A stretch of DNA of 64,000 bases from CAVYTF01 sp963708205 (lineage in GTDB: Bacteria; Bacteroidota; Bacteroidia; Chitinophagales; Chitinophagaceae). Location of the stretch: NCBI GenBank assembly GCA_963708205.1, contig OY970196.1, forward strand, positions 2,976,001 through 3,040,000, in the 5' to 3' direction. Of the stretch, positions 61,829-64,000 are shown piece after piece. Made by a program: the position numbers and the translations under genes. The number at the start of each line of letters is the position of its first letter. The stretch's first letter is position 1. The notes under the pieces are model-generated. The model was not told the DNA's origin. It saw only the letters and a program-made list of their open reading frames with translations, and ran no database searches.

Positions 61829-64000
61829 TTATTCTTCTTCATCAAAACTCATTGCTTCACGAGTTGTGGAAAGCAATTCGTACTCTTCTTTATTACCAAC
61901 AATAATACTTTCAAATTCGCGTAATCCTGTGCCTGCCGGTATTGCATGTCCCGTAATTACGTTTTCTTTCAATCCAAGCATGTCATCTGTTTTTCCCTGA
62001 ATTGCCGCGGAGCTAAGCACTTTGGTTGTTTCCTGGAATGATGCTGCGGATATCCAGCTTTGCACTCCAAGTGATGCTTTGGTAATACCGAGCAATACAG
62101 GTTGTGCAGTTGCAGGACTTGCATCTCTTACGTCAATCAATTTTTTATCATTGCGGCGAAGTATAGAATTCTCTTCTCTCAATTCTCGCACCGAAACAAT
62201 TTGACCGCTTTTAAACTTTGTACTATCTCCATGTTCTACCACAACTTTCTTATCAAAAATGCGATTGTTTTCTTCATTAAAATCGTAACGATCTTCCAAA
62301 TCTTCTTCTAAAAACCTTGTATCACCTGCGTCAACTATTTCTACTTTTTTCATCATTTGCCGAACGATTACTTCAATGTGTTTATCATTGATGCGCACAC
62401 CTTGCAAACGATATACTTCCTGAATTTCATTCACTACATATTCCTGAACCGCAAATGGTCCCTTGATGCTCAGTATGTCAATTGGCGCTGTTTGCCCGTC
62501 AGACATTGGTGTTCCTGCTTTTACGAAATCACCATCCTGAACAAGAATTTGACGGGTGAGAGGAACAAGATATTTTTTGATGATGCCATCTTTTGCTTCA
62601 ACTATTATTTCACGATTTCCGCGTTTTACATTACCGAAAGTTACAACACCATCAATTTCGCAAACAATGGCAGGATTGCTTGGATTACGCGCTTCGAATA
62701 ATTCTGTTACGCGTGGCAAACCTCCTGTGATATCACCGCTTTTGCGAAGTGTACGTGGAATTTTTACAATTACCTGACCTGCTTTAACTTTATCGCCTTC
62801 TTCCATTACAAGACGACTTCCAATCGGTAAATTATAATTTTTTGTTTCTTTTCCTTCAACAAAAATAGAAGGTATTTTAGTTTTATCTTTTGTTTCAATA
62901 ACCACTTTATCGCGATGACCTGTTTGTTCATCAGACTCTTCGCGGAATGTGATGCCTTCAATAATATTTTCGAATTTAATTTCTCCTGCAATTTCTGCAA
63001 CCACAACATTATTAAACGGATCCCATGTACAAATAATATCTCCTTTCTTAACTTGCTGTCCATCTTTTACATTAAGTGTCGCGCCATAAGGAATGTTATT
63101 GGTGATCATTAAACGATCATTTTTTACATCCATAATACGCACTTCACCTGTACGTCCAATAACAATATTTACTTTATTACCTTCATTATTTTCGGTGCTT
63201 ACAGTTCTTAAACCATCAAACTGAATAGTGCCGTCAAACTTGGCAGCCAATGTAGATTCAACCGAAGCAGAACCTGCGACGCCACCCACGTGGAATGTGC
63301 GTAATGTAAGCTGTGTGCCTGGCTCGCCAATTGATTGCGCAGCAATGATGCCAACAGCATCTCCGCGTTGTGCAAGATATCCTGTTGCTAAGTTTTTACC
63401 ATAGCATTTCACACACACACCACGCTTACTTTCGCAAGTAAGAACGGAACGAATTTCAACAGTTTCAATGCCACAATCTTCAATTAGTTTTGCGTGATCA
63501 TGCATTATTTCCTGTCCTGCTTTTATGATCAACTCATCTGTAAGCGGATTGAAGATATCATGCAAAGAAGTGCGTCCTTCAATTCTGTCACTCAGTGGTT
63601 CTATTACATCTTCATTATCTTTTAATGCAGAAGTTGCGTTGCCTCTTAGTGTGCCACAGTCTTCTTCAGTAATTACAACATCCTGCGCCACGTCAACTAA
63701 ACGACGTGTCAAATAACCGGCATCAGCAGTCTTCAAAGCCGTATCTGCCAAGCCTTTGCGCGCACCGTGCGTTGAAATAAAATAATCCAATACATTCAAT
63801 CCACCTTTGAAATTTGAAAGAATTGGGTTTTCAATAATTTCAGAACCGGTGCTTCCGCTCTTTCTTGGTTTTGCCATTAAACCTCTAATTCCTGCAAGCT
63901 GTTTTACCTGTTGCTTAGAACCGCGCGCACCTGAATCGAGCATCATATAAACAGAATTAAAACCCTGTTTATCATTTTGCATTTCACGAATCAACGTTTC
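61829..64000 (-). CDS. rpoC: RNA polymerase subunit beta', 3' part (runs off the window)
   Basis: The C-terminal 723 or so codons of the beta' subunit. 'SVYMMLDSGARGSKQQVKQLAGIRGLMAKP' (bridge helix/trigger-loop region) and 'KPRKSGSTGSEIIENPILSNFKGGL' are seen, then the second zinc site ('CESKRGVCVKCYG'), 'GDAVGIIAAQSIGEPGTQLTLRTFH', and the tail 'VQSWISAASFQETTKVLS'. A beta-rich insertion between the trigger loop and the tail is of the Bacteroidota kind. The acidic end is SFDEEE. The first catalytic part (NADFDGD) lies outside the window. Confidence 0.97.
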   Translation of the reverse strand, partial: ETLIREMQNDKQGFNSVYMMLDSGARGSKQQVKQLAGIRGLMAKPRKSGSTGSEIIENPILSNFKGGLNVLDYFISTHGARKGLADTALKTADAGYLTRRLVDVAQDVVITEEDCGTLRGNATSALKDNEDVIEPLSDRIEGRTSLHDIFNPLTDELIIKAGQEIMHDHAKLIEDCGIETVEIRSVLTCESKRGVCVKCYGKNLATGYLAQRGDAVGIIAAQSIGEPGTQLTLRTFHVGGVAGSASVESTLAAKFDGTIQFDGLRTVSTENNEGNKVNIVIGRTGEVRIMDVKNDRLMITNNIPYGATLNVKDGQQVKKGDIICTWDPFNNVVVAEIAGEIKFENIIEGITFREESDEQTGHRDKVVIETKDKTKIPSIFVEGKETKNYNLPIGSRLVMEEGDKVKAGQVIVKIPRTLRKSGDITGGLPRVTELFEARNPSNPAIVCEIDGVVTFGNVKRGNREIIVEAKDGIIKKYLVPLTRQILVQDGDFVKAGTPMSDGQTAPIDILSIKGPFAVQEYVVNEIQEVYRLQGVRINDKHIEVIVRQMMKKVEIVDAGDTRFLEEDLEDRYDFNEENNRIFDKKVVVEHGDSTKFKSGQIVSVRELREENSILRRNDKKLIDVRDASPATAQPVLLGITKASLGVQSWISAASFQETTKVLSSAAIQGKTDDMLGLKENVITGHAIPAGTGLREFESIIVGNKEEYELLSTTREAMSFDEEE

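Overview
The window is 64 kb of AT-rich chromosome from a member of the Bacteroidota, most likely the Chitinophagaceae or a close relative. Three things support this. Several genes have the Bacteroidota promoter core TANNTTTG upstream. Two large secreted proteins end in type IX secretion (Por) sorting domains. Proteins such as EF-G, GyrA, RpoC, GSCFA, DUF4907, DUF6728 and DUF6799 look like those of that group. No phage, transposase, integrase or CRISPR system is visible; most genes are housekeeping or accessory metabolic genes.

Layout. 0-4 kb: 5' part of mutS and a YfhO-type membrane protein, both on the minus strand. 4-5.2 kb: a divergent intergenic region with a GC-rich dispersed repeat, a 12-copy 21-bp tandem array and two unlisted small genes of 38 and 58 codons. 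5.2-7.6 kb: the agmatine-to-putrescine pair aguB/aguA, split by a four-helix-bundle (S23/IVS) gene lying between imperfect inverted repeats. 7.7-12.5 kb: PIG-L deacetylase and fusA. 12.5-26.3 kb: transporters, bioF, miaE, the rlmB/HMG-CoA lyase/GSCFA operon, a T9SS cargo protein, murQ, a zinc alcohol dehydrogenase and a marR-MFS operon. 26.5-34.3 kb: small lipoproteins, a second 21-bp array, a hydrolase, a PAS protein and a 1026-residue repeat protein exported by T9SS. 34.7-37.6 kb: NDH-2-like dehydrogenase, glucokinase, Hsp20.

37.9-40.3 kb is the least ordinary stretch. It holds small unrecognised ORFs bounded by facing, related leader sequences, a 188-bp multi-layer palindrome with attC-like geometry, and three related terminator hairpins around small secreted-protein genes. 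40.3-44.9 kb carries a DUF6799 protein, a TPR protein and gyrA. 45.0-45.25 kb holds a third tandem array (6 x 42 bp). 45.3-53.5 kb carries a flippase, a nucleoside transporter, surE, lpxB, an exported MsrB and a cytochrome b/molybdoenzyme pair. 53.6-59.7 kb carries a GH1-RmlD fusion and a compact polysaccharide module (adenylate-forming enzyme, UDP-GlcNAc 2-epimerase, glycosyltransferase) ending at a tRNA-Ala. 59.9-64 kb holds a secreted protein and the 3' part of rpoC.

The observations that most deserve follow-up are: (i) three unrelated intergenic tandem arrays sharing a 21-bp or 2x21-bp period; (ii) the small-ORF units and giant palindrome at 38.0-39.35 kb; (iii) the S23 gene with inverted repeats that appears to have inserted into the agu operon and now supplies the end of one enzyme and the start of the other. 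All functional statements come from reading the sequence and from knowledge of the families; no search was run.
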